From positions 8,145,737-8,209,736 of the forward strand of contig NC_079894.1 of assembly GCF_024868665.1 (NCBI RefSeq): 64,000 nt of DNA, in the 5' to 3' direction. Within the stretch, counting starts at the first letter, position 1. Every line of letters begins with the position of its first letter. Source of the DNA: Triplophysa rosa (Eukaryota > Chordata > Actinopteri > Cypriniformes > Nemacheilidae). Below are positions 11,854-55,314 of this stretch, one piece after another. Under the pieces are notes generated by a model. The model searched no databases. It was not told the DNA's origin and saw only the letters and a list, made by a program, of their open reading frames with translations. The translations under genes were made by a program, and so were the position numbers.

Positions 11854-12147
11854 TGAGGAAAACACTCATCAGAGGCATCAGAAGTCCCACCTAATACAAA
11901 ATCTGATATAATAGCAGCTTTGTTGTGTTTTTATATCTAGACAAACAAATTATGTAAAAAATGGCAAATCTATTCTAGTTGCACATTCACATAGTCTAAC
12001 AGTGTGTACAGTGGACATTCATCTGGTTCAAGGCCTTCATATCTCTACAAGTGAGTGTTTGTGTATGTTGCCTGTAGAAATGTCTGTTGTGAAACTCTGT
12101 TGCAAGTCATGTACTATATGATCGTATCTGAGAGAATAATGTAGTCC

Positions 12148-14071
12148 CTATCTCTTTCTATTGTGGTAACTATGTTTTGGATGAGAATGCTGGGTTGTGC
12201 TCGTTGATTTGCTGGACACTTCAGTATCACCTACACTGCTGTTACGGTTAGGTTGATGATGATGATGATGATGCTCATGTTGATGATGATAGTGATGATG
12301 ATGATTCTGTTGAGGACTGGATTCCAATGGCTCAACTTCAGCAGGCTCTGTATTCTCAGCATGTCGACTATTGTCTCCAGTGGGTGCAGTGTCATTGTTT
12401 TTCATGCTTTTAATGTCCTCTGATACTGTAGAATTGACACTCGTCTAAAACAGCGTATGAACACTTTGTGATTATTGTGAATATTTAGTCAGTGTGACAG
12501 TTAAAAACACAGTGCTGTATATACAGTGGCACCTGAAAGTATTTGGATACTGAAGCCAATCTTATAAAAAACGAATTACATCATTAGAAGCAAAAACGGG
12601 GCAAAGTAAATGAAGTCCCGTCATTCAGAGTTTTGCTACAACTGTTATACCATGCATGCCAGTACTATAAGAATAATCATGAAGACGTTAATTGTACAAG
12701 TGTGTTTGGTTAGGATTGGAGCTAAACTCCAGGAATGTAGTTAAATAAGCTTGAAGTACGTTTGACTTAAACATGCCCATTTTTATAAATAGTTTTTGTT
12801 TAAATAAATGTTTTAATATTTAATTGTGCTACCTTTTCTTTCAAATAAATGCACTTTTGACATATTCATATTTATTGAATGATCTTTTTCAACTTTAGTG
12901 TCTAAATACTTTTTGGGGGGGCTCACTGTATTGCATATTGTTACTCACTGAGCAGTTGCATATGTCTGTATGGTATGTGGCCCTGATGGCAGCTTCTACA
13001 TAAGGGTAGGTAAGATAGCTGTATGGCAGGACAATATGGAAGGTCAAATATCCACATCTGTGGAGAATAGAAATACAGTATAAAACACTGAGCAAAAACA
13101 TTGAAATCAGTAAACAATACATACAAATTGTGTGTTTTCCTAAAGCTGCATTCTATGGCACCATCTCTATAAAAAAAATCACTTGAATTGCAGGTTATTT
13201 TATTTACTTAATTTCACGTGTGTTTACATCAAATAAAAGCAATCAGGCATTTCTTGGGGAATCCAAACCTGAACACTCAAATTATAAATCATTATTATAA
13301 GATGACCATTGTGAATCGGGGAAGGTAAAGAGAGAGTTTTAAACACCGACCCTTAAGTAGCTACTTGTTCAATAACTCATTTTGTTCATTTTTAACCAAA
13401 CAATACAGGTTGCAGCTTAAAACACTTCTACATAAGAATACAGCTGAGTCATGTAACCCCAACTGGTCAAACTGGTCATATTAGTGTGTAGTATGGTTCA
13501 AAGTGTGTTTTGTTCATACCTATCATACACAAAGAAATCATCTTTGTCTCCATCCAAGATCTCCCAGACATCATTTTGCAGTGGGCTTTGCTGATATACA
13601 GGGATGCCCTGTGCCACCCTCCTCTTGAGCTCCCAGTACATGGCTCTGGACTGAGCGTCCTGCTCATTGACAATCATGAACGCAACGTCTGTCACATTTC
13701 CATGAGCTAACTTGTCACGCAGGTCCCCCAACCTTCAAAACAGAGATCAACTTATTTTTAATACTTATTTCAAGTGGAATAAATATTGCACAGGAACTGA
13801 AATACTCAACAAATATAGGAACAGACTGAGAGACAGACAAATCCTGCTCTGACCTGGCAGCCTGCGTGAGACAGAAGTGTCAGCTCGCTTTAAGAAGAGC
13901 CACGACGACTACATTTCCCACAAGCTCCTTCATTGGAGCCTTGTTAGCAATCTTCCAATGAGGAGCAGGCTTACAGATCCTCAAGCCAGTAGTTTCTTTC
14001 TCCACAAACAGTGGTGAAGCCTCCAGCAGAGCCAGAGAAGCAGACAACCATAGAGGCCAGAGAGCCGTCAT
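12148..14071 (-). CDS. selenop2: Selenoprotein P, short single-Sec type, His-rich
   Basis: Selenoprotein P is a secreted plasma protein that carries selenium; the N-terminal domain has a thioredoxin-like UxxC redox site. Coding exons (minus): 14071-13854, 13732-13520, 13057-12949, 12444-12148, all in phase, 278 residues counting Sec. Residues 1-19 or so (MTALWPLWLSASLALLEAS) are a signal peptide. An in-frame TGA at 13877-13879 is residue 64, giving U-H-F-C. Downstream family marks are VNEQDAQSRAMYWELKRR, GIPVYQQ and DDFFVYDRCGYLTFHIVLPY, which continues across a splice junction. The tail has a run of histidines near residues 228-243 and ends HNRKR with a TAG stop. There is no Sec/Cys-rich C-terminal region, so it is the SelenoPb/selenop2 type rather than the long transporter. 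A 5' exon boundary with ttttttag lies at 14103. The SECIS is in the 3'UTR. Confidence 0.92.
12524..12928. mobile_element. Tc1/mariner-like MITE in the last selenop2 intron
   Basis: Ends are cagtggcacctgaaagtatt on the left and gggggggctcactg on the right, which are imperfect inverted repeats (cagtg-c-cc...aaagtattt). Both ends are flanked by TA, the Tc1/mariner target duplication. It has no coding capacity. It lies wholly between selenop2 coding exons 3 and 4. Confidence 0.7.
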
Positions 14072-14103
14072 TATGTCTGCTTAACTTCATCCACTGCAAT
14101 ACC

Positions 14104-16028
14104 TAAAAAACCCCAGAAACAATCAGCTTCTCATTGAGTAACCTAAAAATGTATATGCTCGGCACATTGTTAGTTCCAGCACATTCATGTTATTCCACAT
14201 GTTTATGATACAGAAAAACCACACAAACCTCAATCGCTGTTCCTCCTCTTGGGGTTACAAATAAGAACTGAGGGTAAGTTATTTGGTCCACAGTTTTAAG
14301 GGCACATTGGACATCCCCTTCCCCCTTAACAAACAAAACAAAACAAACCGAGACCATGTGATTACGCTTGGACATACTACAAAGTTTACAGAAACGTCTT
14401 TCATGTGTGCGAGTAATACAAGATAAATGAACTTTTTGGATAACAAATTAAGTGGCATCTTCAGTACTTGGACATTTTATTTGTTCCCACGGTTAAAGAA
14501 TATTAAACATCAATTGATTGAAAATACTAATGAATCACACACTAACAAGTGAAGCTGTATATACTGGAAACTGTTTTGTCTATATATCTGTCAGGGAAGC
14601 TTTCTCTTTAGCGACTCAAAATTTCCTTTGAGAGGAAAAGCTATAAAACTTAAGTATTAGTTGGATTAGTGGTTTTGTTTATTGTGATTTTAAATAGAAT
14701 CCTGAATATTATTATTTCATTGAAAATTCGGGAAGAGATTTAAAGTGAAGAAAAAATTGTAGTTTATGAGCGACTAATTCTTATCCGGATTTTTTTTTCT
14801 CTGGCTTGATTTGTTAGCCGTGTGCTACTGTTTGCTTGAGCTAAATATTTGGTCATCACATCATGCGGAAAACAAGGACGTCTATAACATTCTTGACCTG
14901 GTCAAACAATTTAAACATTACTCTTGTCAGTTGCCATCATTTTAGAAAAATAATTCACTAAGTATACACTTAACTATATTTTTAATTTAAGTCAATGAAT
15001 AGCTTGCTCATACCCTTTTATAAAAAAGCCTGGGGTCTCAGACATCCATTATTGAATTAAATGCAGCCTATATAAATAAGAACATCTTTATCTGGCTTCA
15101 GACTTGCAAAAGTTAATATAATTCCTTCATTTACACAGAACAAAACATTCTTTAAAGGGTCTTACACAATCCAATGGACAGAGTGATTGATTTTTAGTTT
15201 GCAAACAGCAGTGTTCACCTTTAAAATGACTGGACCAAAGTACAAACTCTGATTCATGGAGCAACAACCTTTAGAAGGCAAAATCTCCACGGAGGCATAA
15301 AAGCCAACAATTAAGGAACTTGTTTCTAGTGACGCAGTAAAACCCTGATGAAGATTATGCAAAATATAGTTAAGAGGGAGCATTTTTGAGAAACAGTTGT
15401 AATTGCTAATGTCAAAGAAAGGGATACGTCAATGAAACATCTTAAATTAATAAAAATCTGCTCAGACGGCAGTGGCAAAGTGTAAGTAAAGGGAAAGATA
15501 AAACCAGAAATTCTGGTTTCCTAACAGAATTATCAGTACCCTCAGTGGCAGTTGCATGTGGTGGTTCTAGAAATGTAAGATGTGAATCCTCTATGACAGC
15601 TAAACTCTTTCACTAGGTGATACAGGTCAAACATAATACAAGATACAGCATTACACTTTATATAACGCCAATTTCAACCTTTACCAATATCGCTTGTACC
15701 AATAACTTTCCAGGTCTGATTCTCAGCATTGATTCAACGATTCCAGCTAAAGTGATTCCCAAATGTTCCTTAATATTTACATAAACAACAAACAACTGTC
15801 TAGCTAAACGTAGCAAGAGCAAAATATTCCTTCCTTTCTTGGAGAAAAGAAAACAATAACTCAGAAAACAATGAACCAACTTCAGATTCGTGAAGGATTT
15901 ATGTAAAAGGTTTTAAATGCAACCCAAAAATAAATTAACCCAGTTGACAGAAATGTCCTATGTGATTCTTGCTATATAGTATGGCCTTTGGCAGATTTAA
16001 CAGTCAGTTCGAGCATTAGTGCAGTTTC
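14104..16028. other. Intergenic or 5' non-coding region of selenop2
   Basis: No coding exon seen. It should hold the selenop2 first non-coding exon and promoter (minus) and the 3'UTR of the THAP gene (minus), but neither boundary could be fixed. Confidence 0.35.
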
Positions 16029-18549
16029 TTATGTCATAATTCCAATGAGTCCTTCATCACCCGTCGTGTTGCCCTCTGGACTGTCACAAGCAGTTATGAT
16101 GCCTAGGCCAAGTTCTGCCAGTTCATCCTGCATGCTTGTGGTCACCATCATTTTGGGCTCCAGGCGATTACACAGCGTCCTGTAAGATGGCAGGGGGTAG
16201 CCCAGTTCCCTGAGATATTCGTAGCCTTTAACTCCCACTGCGCAGCGGATTTTTCGGGCTGTCAGTAAAGTGTCATGGGACCACACTGCCCTTCGAGAAC
16301 GTTTGGCTAACGTTAGGGCACGTATCTGATCCTCATACAGGAACATCTGAAGCCCTTTCTCGATTTTACTCAGTTTGTAAAGACGTTTCTTCATCTCTTC
16401 TGCCTGTATAAATAAGAAATGATAAATACAGAATACTAGACAAACTGGGTTGTTTTCAAAGCATGGTTGGGTAACGACAACTCAGCAAAGACTGTAAGGT
16501 GAAAACTTCCCAGTATACATTTCATGAATCATGTTTTGAACACCAATTATTCTAATGATAAAATGACCTCTCTCTGCAGTCTGACTGTGTGCTGCTGTTG
16601 CTGTTCCAGTTTGGTTTTGTAATGCTGGCAGAGAGAGCAGGGTCTTTCCTCCTCTGACCCCTGAACTCCATCCTCCTCTGAATCCACAGGGGGCTGGCGA
16701 CGGGCATAACCATGGTCCCCCATGTTCAAGTCCTTCTCCACTAAATAAATGACATGACGCAAATAGAGAGACCACAAATGAACAGTTTAATCCAAAAATA
16801 TATACAAATTCTGTCATTATTCATTCTCATGGTGTTTTCTTAAGTTGGTGTCATAATAAAAAATACCTTATGGGTCAAAAGAAAACATATGGGTGAACAT
16901 ATAATGAAAGGATTTTAAATTATGGGCGAACTGTTGCTTTTAGGGCATACTTACATGTACATTACTGCTTTAATTGGCAGACACTTTTATCCAAAGTGAC
17001 TTTCAATCTACAGGTGCATCTCAATAAAGTCGTGGAAAAGATAATTTATTTCAGCAATTCAACTCAAATTTTGAAACTCGTGTATTAAATAAATTCAATG
17101 AACACAGACTGAAGTAGTTTAAGTCTTTGGTTCTTTTAATTGTGATGATTTTGGCTCACATTTAACAAAAACCCACCAATTCACCATCTCAACAAATTAG
17201 AATACTTCATAAGACCAATAAAAAAAACACATTTCAAGTGAATTGTTGGCCTTCTGGAAAGTATGTTCATTTACTGTATATGTACTCAATACTTGGTAGG
17301 GGCTCCTTTTGCTTTAATTACTGCCTCAATTTCGGCGTGGCATGGAGGTGATCAGTCTGTGGCACTGCTGAGGTGGTATGGAAGCCCAGGTTTCTTTGAC
17401 AGTGGCCTTCAGCTCATCTGCATTTTTTGGTCTCTTGTTTCTCATTTTCCTCTTTACAATACCCCATAGATTCTCTATGGGATTCAGGTCTGGTGAGTTT
17501 GCTGGCCAGTCAAGCACAGTAACACCATGGTCATTTAACCAACTTTTGGTGCTTTTGGCAGTGTGAGCAGGTGCCAAATCCTGCTGGAAAATGAAATGTA
17601 GCCAAGTGAACCAAACTGAGAGACCATTTTGAAGGCTCAGGAAACCTTTGCAGGTGTTTTGAGTTGATTAGCATGTCACCATATTCTAATTTTTTGGTGG
17701 GGTTTTGTTAAATGTGAGCCAAAATCATCACAATTAAAAGAACCGAAGACTTAAACTACTTCAGTCTGTGTGCATTGAATTTATTTAATACACGAGTTTC
17801 ACAATTTGAGTTGAATTACTGAAATAAATGAACTTTTCCACGACATTCTAATTTATTGAGATGCGCCTGTATATTTTTTAAGTGGTATGATGTGCATGCC
17901 CTGGAATCAAACCCATTGCCTTTCGACCAACACCAATTACCATTTGAGCTAAATCGACCATTATTATAATAAATTAGTAAGATTATATATTAGACATAAT
18001 AGATAATCTTATTACATTATTAATTAAAGTTTGTATTACACTGAATTGTTTGGGGATGTTTTCTCTAAAAAACATAAACAAATGAATGCTTCAATAAGTT
18101 TACCTGGCTCATTTTTAACAGGTAACACCATCTGAGGGGTAACAGGAGAGGGAGGGTCCGGTACATTGAAAAGTGTTGGTATAGCATTGGGTTTGAGTTT
18201 CCTTCCCCCTGCTGGTGATCTGGCAATCTCCTCAAACTGACTCTCTTCGAAATGATCCTGCCAAGTCATTGAAATAATGATTTATGACAATAATATACAT
18301 CGTTAACTTAAGAGGACATCAGGAAGATGACTTTATTTGCTTTAATTGATCAGTGTAGATTAATAAAGTGATCGGAATACTTTTCTGGTGCGTACTTGCC
18401 TGGCACAGTCTCGAGCAGGGAGTCGGTACAAAATCACGGCGACAGTTTACGAGCCACTTTCTCGTGCGCACGGGGTCTTTGGGAAAGCGAAACAGCTGCT
18501 TTCCTATAGATGTGGAGTTCGAGCAGTTTGGAGCGGAGCATCCACCCAT
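16029..18549 (-). CDS. THAP-domain protein with P-element-transposase-like C-terminus
   Basis: THAP domains are C2CH zinc-binding DNA-binding modules related to P-element transposases. Coding exons (minus): 18549-18400, 18257-18104, 16740-16568, 16403-16029; all phases agree and give 283 residues. Residues 1-85 form the THAP domain: MGGCSAPNC start, KWLVNCRRDF, C-x2-H across the first junction (LCQ/DHF) and an AIPTLF box matching the usual AVPT-F box. Residues 130-185 are rich in Gln, Lys and Leu (LEQQQQHTVRLQRE...MKKRLYKLSKIEKGLQ), a likely coiled coil. The C-terminal part (KIRCAVGVKGYEYLRELGYP, then LPSYRTLCNRLEP) resembles the region after the THAP domain in THAP9/P-element transposases. 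No full transposase follows. The first intron has a GC donor (CAG/GCAAGT). Divergent from toe1. I cannot assign a THAP number. Confidence 0.85.
16960..17010. repeat. SINE-like repeat, left part, split by a Tc1 element
   Basis: Reads ggcagacacttttatccaaa, then gtgactttcaatcta, which matches the widespread fish retroposon head also seen at 34705-34775. The rest continues at 17870 after the Tc1 insertion. Confidence 0.7.
17011..17869 (-). mobile_element. Decayed Tc1-like transposon in THAP-gene intron 2
   Basis: Ends are caggtgcatctcaataaa and the inverted tttattgagatgcgcctg. Both are flanked by TA. At 859 bp it is well short of a full Tc1 (about 1.6 kb). It keeps only the C-terminal part of a transposase. 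The arms extend inward with the words aattcaactcaaattttg and ttaattgtgatgattttggc, which recur inverted near the right end. Confidence 0.9.
17326..17577 (-). pseudogene. Tc1 transposase C-terminal fragment
   Basis: An 83-codon frame contains LDWPANSPDLNPIENLW, the region of the third catalytic acidic residue in DD34E transposases, then KRKMRNKRPKNADEL. The N-terminal DNA-binding helices and the first two catalytic aspartates are missing, so it cannot act alone. Confidence 0.9.
17870..17965. repeat. SINE-like repeat, right part
   Basis: Reads gccctggaatcaaacccatt, then accatttgagctaa, the usual tail of the element whose head is at 16960-17010. A related tail without a head is at 28205-28275. 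Confidence 0.65.
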
Positions 18550-19410
18550 TTTTATTTACAGTCGCCAAATGTGTAACTTTTCATCTGGGCAAAACAACGA
18601 TAACACGTAACGATAGAGGTCTGCTAGCAGAGGACTTAGCAGGTGTATTAATAAAAACTTTTCGCTTCAAAAAATAGATCCTAGTTGCTTCAGTAAACAA
18701 TAGCGTTGCAGGCCGTCTCTTTAATGTACTGAGTACGGCGATTTGCTTGAGACAAATATATTTTTTTAGTATTAAGTGAAATGCGGAGTTTGTTTGAGCC
18801 AAAATGGCGGCGGTAACTTCTTTTGGTGATTGGGATGACGTAAAATATGTGCGGTGACTTTAGATTTGCCTGTATAAAATTCGTTAATATTTGGCACATG
18901 TAAATTATTGTAAATCGTTGCACATAGGGCTTAGGTATGTGACGATAATACAATAATTTAAAAAAGTTATAAGTCAATTTTGGAATATTTGTTTTTTTAG
19001 AAAAACGATAGATCAAAATAGGGGCCACCTTTGCCAGTGACGTAAACTTCTGCCGGAAAGAAAATAGACACTCACATGATGCGCGGAAGGGTGCTTTATG
19101 AAAGTGTACGGAACGAAGTTAAGGGCATTAACGTTTATTCACTCTTAAGAAAATTAATAATCCGTTAAAAATTACTTATGTAACTGAACTATGAACAGTG
19201 TGCGTATATTGAAATGTGGGCTCGTCGATTAATTGCCGAAAATATTGTTTCTCCACATACAAGTAGAACAATCACCCAATTTATTTACCAAAAACATATC
19301 CGATATTTAGCGTTTAGAAATACTGCTCTTAAGTCAGGCCCAAAAGGAAAAACCTGTAACGTTATTCAGCGAAAATCAACACTGGTCATTTTAACTAGTG
19401 GGTTTAAATA
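18550..19410. promoter_or_regulatory. Shared divergent promoter of the THAP gene and toe1
   Basis: An 861-base gap between the two start codons, read outward in opposite directions. It contains aaaatggcggcgg at 18802, a YY1-type site of housekeeping promoters, and GGAA cores in ccggaaag and gcggaaggg near 19050-19090, which are ETS-like. No TATA box is evident. Whether one element drives both genes is inferred from the head-to-head layout. Confidence 0.5.
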
Positions 19411-21695
19411 ATGACGTCCTCAATGATAATTCCAGTAATAGATGTGCAGGGCAATAATTTTAGGCAGCTGTGGGCAGCAATGGTTCTGGCCATTAAAACG
19501 TCTTCATTCATTGCAGTTGATACGGTGAGAACGACGTCATTGTTTATGAACGGAATAAATTGAATTGATGTGTTTAATACTCCAATGCAACATTATTTAT
19601 GTTGTCTGGTCTCTTTTAGGAGCTAAGTGGTCTTGGGTCAAGGAAAGCTCTTCTATCAGAGTAAGTTATATTGGGGTTTGTGACTTTGCATTTTCTACCA
19701 CGCAATTTTAGTTTAATTTACATGAGAAGATTCTCACTCTCTTTAAAGATCTATTGAAGACAGGTACAAAGCCATATGCCATGCAGCGCGCACACGATCA
19801 GTACTGTCTTTGGGGATTGCATGTTACAAAGAACTTGAAAACAAAGTAAGATTTAGATTTAATGTGCTTTACCTATGGTAACATAACATTGTCATTACCT
19901 CGATTCCTTATAATGTTCTGTTTCTAGGCAGACAGCACATACCTGGTCCAGGTTTACAACCTAACCTTGCTTTGCACAGAAGAATACATCATTGAACCCC
20001 AGTCAGTGCAGTTTCTTGTGCAGCATGGATTCGACTTCAACAAACAATACGCTGAAGGCATTCCTTATCATAAGGGGAATGACAAAGTAAGTATCTGTTA
20101 GTTATTCTATAAGGAAAACGCGGATTTAGTACAACATTAGCATTCATTGTAAACTTTATGTGCTTGTTTTATGTTTAGGGAGGTGATGCCCATGGGGTAA
20201 ACATGCGATCATTATTCGTAGAGCTTCTTAGGGCAAACAAGCCTTTAGTGGTCCATAATGGGCTGATAGACATGGTGTTCTTGTACCAGTGCTTCTATGC
20301 CCATTTACCTGAGCGACTGGGCACCTTCACAGCAGATCTGTCCCAGATGTTTCCTTCAGGCATCTACGACACAAAATATGCAACAGAGTATGAGCTGCGA
20401 TTTACAGCATCATACCTGGAATATGCCTATAAGAAGTGGTAAGTCTAATGTCTCAGTATGCAAGTTATAGGAAATGTGTTCGTGGTTCCAGAGCATTGCA
20501 ATTACAATATGAAAAAGATGTAATGTACAATGTATCTATACGATCTTTTCTTTGTCCTCCACAGTAAGCTGGAAAATTCCAGAGCCATTGAAGGTGGCAG
20601 AAAAGGGACTCATGTGTTTCTGGAGTTTTGTAAATATACAGGGAACATGCAAAGCTACATAGACTACAGGCCTTGTGTGGACAACCAGGATCATGATAGT
20701 GCCCTCAGCATCTGTGTTCAGTTTTCAGTGAGTTCTTTCTTTTGTCCTAAAAAGCTTTGTAGAAATATACAACCATTTTTTTTCTTAAAGGTAAACATGC
20801 CAACTCTGGTGTAACGAGAAGTTTTTTTGGAGCACATCACAGAAAAAGTATAACAGCAGCAAAATAAAAAAACAGACATTCAATTGTCAGACAAATAAAG
20901 ATGCCTGTTGGCCATTTATTATTATTTACTGTGGTAGTGATCTTCCATTATTATCCATTACAGGACGAAATTGTACAGTACAATTGCTACTGTATGTAGT
21001 TTTGCCAGTGTAGTAATCTATTTGTGCTCTGCTTTTAGTCATATGGATGGTGTCCCAATGGTTCTCAATGCCCCATGTCACATGACACAGACCTTATAAT
21101 CCAGAATGACGAGATCAAACGAGACAAGAAAAAGAAGAGAAAGCGCAAGAATAAAACGAAAGATGGTGAAGAGCATACGGACCAGCCTCCTGATACATGC
21201 GAGTCCCCAGAGGGCAAGAGGACACATTTGGAAAACATGGAACTGGATCTGCTGGATCAGTCAGTGCCCATACAAGAACCCACACTCTCAGAACAACAGG
21301 AGACAGTGGATGAGGAGCCAGCCGATAGTGCAAATGCATCAGAGCCTACAAAAACAACTAAGAATGGGAATGAAGAATCTCAGCCACAAGGGTCCTCTAT
21401 GGATCCCGATAGACCAAAGGAGAAGAAAGTTGAAGGAGGAACTCACAGGGCAGGCTTTGATGCGTTCATGACAGGTTACATTTTTGCTTTCGCCAGGAAT
21501 CTGACCGCAATGACGGAAGAAAGCAAATCTGCAGACCACGTCCCCGGATGTCTCAATAAGCTGTACCTCAGTGGCAAGTCTGTCCCTTTACACATAGCCA
21601 AAAGCACCTTCACCAAATCTTCAAAGGCTCATGTGCACAAGATGGACTTTATCTGGGGGAAAAGCCCTGCTGTTCAGACTGAGGGAAGTGCATAA
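19411..21695 (+). CDS. toe1: Target of EGR1 protein, TOE1 deadenylase
   Basis: TOE1 is a DEDD-family 3' exonuclease in nucleoli and Cajal bodies that trims 3' ends of snRNAs. Exons: 19411-19524, 19620-19660, 19749-19845, 19928-20086, 20179-20438, 20565-20727, 21039-21695; all phases agree and give 496 residues (human 510). Catalytic residues visible are D37 and E39 (AVDTELSG), Asp of [11 protein letters not shown], and Asp of [12 protein letters not shown] near residue 419. A CCCH zinc finger, C-x8-C-x5-C-x3-H, spans residues 274-293 across the last junction. A basic nuclear signal ([12 protein letters not shown]) follows. A long acidic, low-complexity stretch then separates the finger from the last catalytic block, as in the human protein. 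Convergent with tesk2 and divergent from the THAP gene. Start chosen at the first ATG in frame with the DxE motif. Confidence 0.95.
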
Positions 21696-21736
21696 AAACT
21701 TATTTTCTAGATTTATTTTTGTGCACATTTTCGACA

Positions 21737-21742
21737 AATAAA
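21737..21742 (+). terminator. Poly(A) signal of toe1
   Basis: AATAAA 42 bases after the toe1 stop codon, followed by a T-rich stretch (gactgttttcttttgttctt). Gives a very short 3'UTR. Confidence 0.7.
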
Positions 21743-21965
21743 ATTTGAGTTTTTAAAGTAATTGACTGTTTTCTTTTGTTCTTGGCCTGACAGTTTTGTC
21801 TTGTATTGTATTTTAAAGAACTCATTGGATATTATGCCCTTGTGATTGTGTATATAATATAAAGAATCAAGAGGCTTCAGAGTTAAATGCATAAAGTACT
21901 GTTTGGTATATAGTTAACATATGTGGGGCAATAAGTAAAACCACTATAAAATAAGACATTTTGAA

Positions 21966-21971
21966 TTTATT
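21966..21971 (-). terminator. Possible poly(A) signal of tesk2
   Basis: AATAAA on the minus strand, 1.1 kb beyond the tesk2 stop. A second candidate is at 22299-22304. Either leaves toe1 and tesk2 tail-to-tail with only a few hundred bases between their 3' ends. Confidence 0.35.
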
Positions 21972-23086
21972 TAAAACAAATATAAACACACACATGCATT
22001 TCAACATTTAAAGCCATATAAATGGTAAAATAAGTCCTGATCTGTCTTTGGTAGAAATATACATCTCTGATTCCGATACAAATCTACAAACGCTGAGCAA
22101 ACAGTCGGGACCAAACAAGCAGAAAGTTTGAGTTAAAAATACACTAGCAAAACATTTCCACATTTACATCTCTATTCATTAAACAGTAATAACAACACAG
22201 TTTTCACAGACATGTAGTAAGACATGGTAAAATTATTTTTTGCTCAATATAAATATCAAAATAAATCCTCTCTATAAAACTATCATGCCTCGGTTAAATT
22301 TATTGCATAGAAATGTAGTGACAAACAATAGATTAAAAAGTTCAAACCATTAACTTATTTCAAGTGCAATTATGATTTTAAGTAGATACAGACATGGACA
22401 TTTGTGAAGACCTGAGAGGTCACAGAGTGAAAAAGATGTTCTGAAATCACAATGGCACGCACCACTGGCAGAGGACGCCAACTCCCAGGAGATTAAGCGA
22501 GAGCAAGATGTACTACAAAAACTTGGAATGTTTCTAGGATTTTTTTTGTCTAGGCCCATGCAGTGCAAAAAAATAAAAAACACCCTAACAAACACCCCAA
22601 ATAACCTTTCTCCTAAAGATTTGTTCTTCAGTAACTTCTAAAAACAAATGGCAATAAATTGATGGCCAAAGCTGCTCCCTTAAATGTGCGTGGACAAACT
22701 AGAAGCATGTTTTAAAAGACAAAACAGCATATGTGGTATGTGCAATCAACAGCATATTGAGTTTTAAAGGGGTCACAGAATGTGTCTTATTTGTAACCCT
22801 GTGTAAGGTGACATCCCATATACCCTCAGTATGAGTTCTTCATAGTGTGATGGGTAACTAATACATGGACCGGATCAGTATCTCACACCCGTTTCTTGTT
22901 CTCATTTCAGACACTGTCGTTTACTCCAAGTCGTCCTGTATGCTTACGTTACAAGGATTACTCTTTTCACTCCAAGGAACAATATTTACATCTTTAAGCG
23001 CTTTAAATATTTACCAAGAATATGATCTCTGTTCACATGTCATCTCATCAGTTCAAACCTAAGGGAGTCAGACTCCAGTCTACCAT

Positions 23087-54413
<31,327 letters not shown>

Positions 54414-54488
54414 CGCTACCGTTGCACAACTAATCTGGTAGAGTCCTAGTCAATCACCTGTTCACATATTTGACTGTCCTTGCCAGAC

Positions 54489-55314
54489 CTAGAGAAACAA
54501 AAAGATAAGCAAAATATTTCAACATGTTTTTGAGCACATTCACACACAGCTGTAATGCAGGTAAAAAATATCTGAACTATCAGTTTATAATATCTGAATG
54601 CGCCACGTGATTCAGATACTACAATTATCAGCTTATAATATCTGAATGTGTAAATATAGGTCACTAATAACAACAAATTGCGCTATTTAGCCACCTAAAA
54701 ACACAGCAAGGAAGTATAGTTCACAGTGATCAACCCAATTTTCACGACAAAAAAAAATGCACATAACATTACATTGCAGTATATATCGTCAGGTGTCTTT
54801 ACGGGATCTTCAAGGGATGTGTGTGAACGCACGCACAGATTCCAGAAAATCACTGGTAGTGTGAATGAACAAAATCTAACGATCGTATTTTCCAGGATCT
54901 CTGTGTGAAAAGGGCTCAAATTAAGTCAAACGCACACTTTAGTTTGGAGACAGAGGGAGTGCACGAGCTCTCTGCTTTCCTGCACTTATCACAAGCGTGT
55001 CATTCACCACTCATAAATCGCATTAAATGTTCAAATAAATCTTTGGCGGGGCAACTAGCACCAATGCAACACATCGATCGCATTCGAATATAGAGCCCCG
55101 ATTCATCTAAATAATATAAAATCCAATTGTGGATACAAGTTGTCCAAGTACATTCCATTTTTAGGCTTACACATAAAATGGGGTGACAAAACACAAGACT
55201 TTGCCAGTATCTAAAAATTGCCTTTCAACTCTTGCAGTGGTGCACCCAAAGTAAAAAGCCACTTTAAAAATATCAAACACCCATGCAGTCCATACAGCGT
55301 TTAACAGATGAGTC
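54489..55314. other. tesk2 5' intronic or upstream region
   Basis: Begins at the acceptor of the exon that holds the tesk2 ATG. No further tesk2 exon found. Contains cttataatatctgaat words twice near 54585-54650. Confidence 0.35.

Noticed and set aside
12235..12310. ATG/GAT triplet microsatellite
   Set aside because: On the minus strand it encodes the His run of selenop2 in the correct frame, so it is coding.
21106..21471. 121-codon plus-strand frame inside toe1
   Set aside because: Alternate frame of the last toe1 exon; the other frame has the zinc finger, nuclear signal and the final catalytic Asp.
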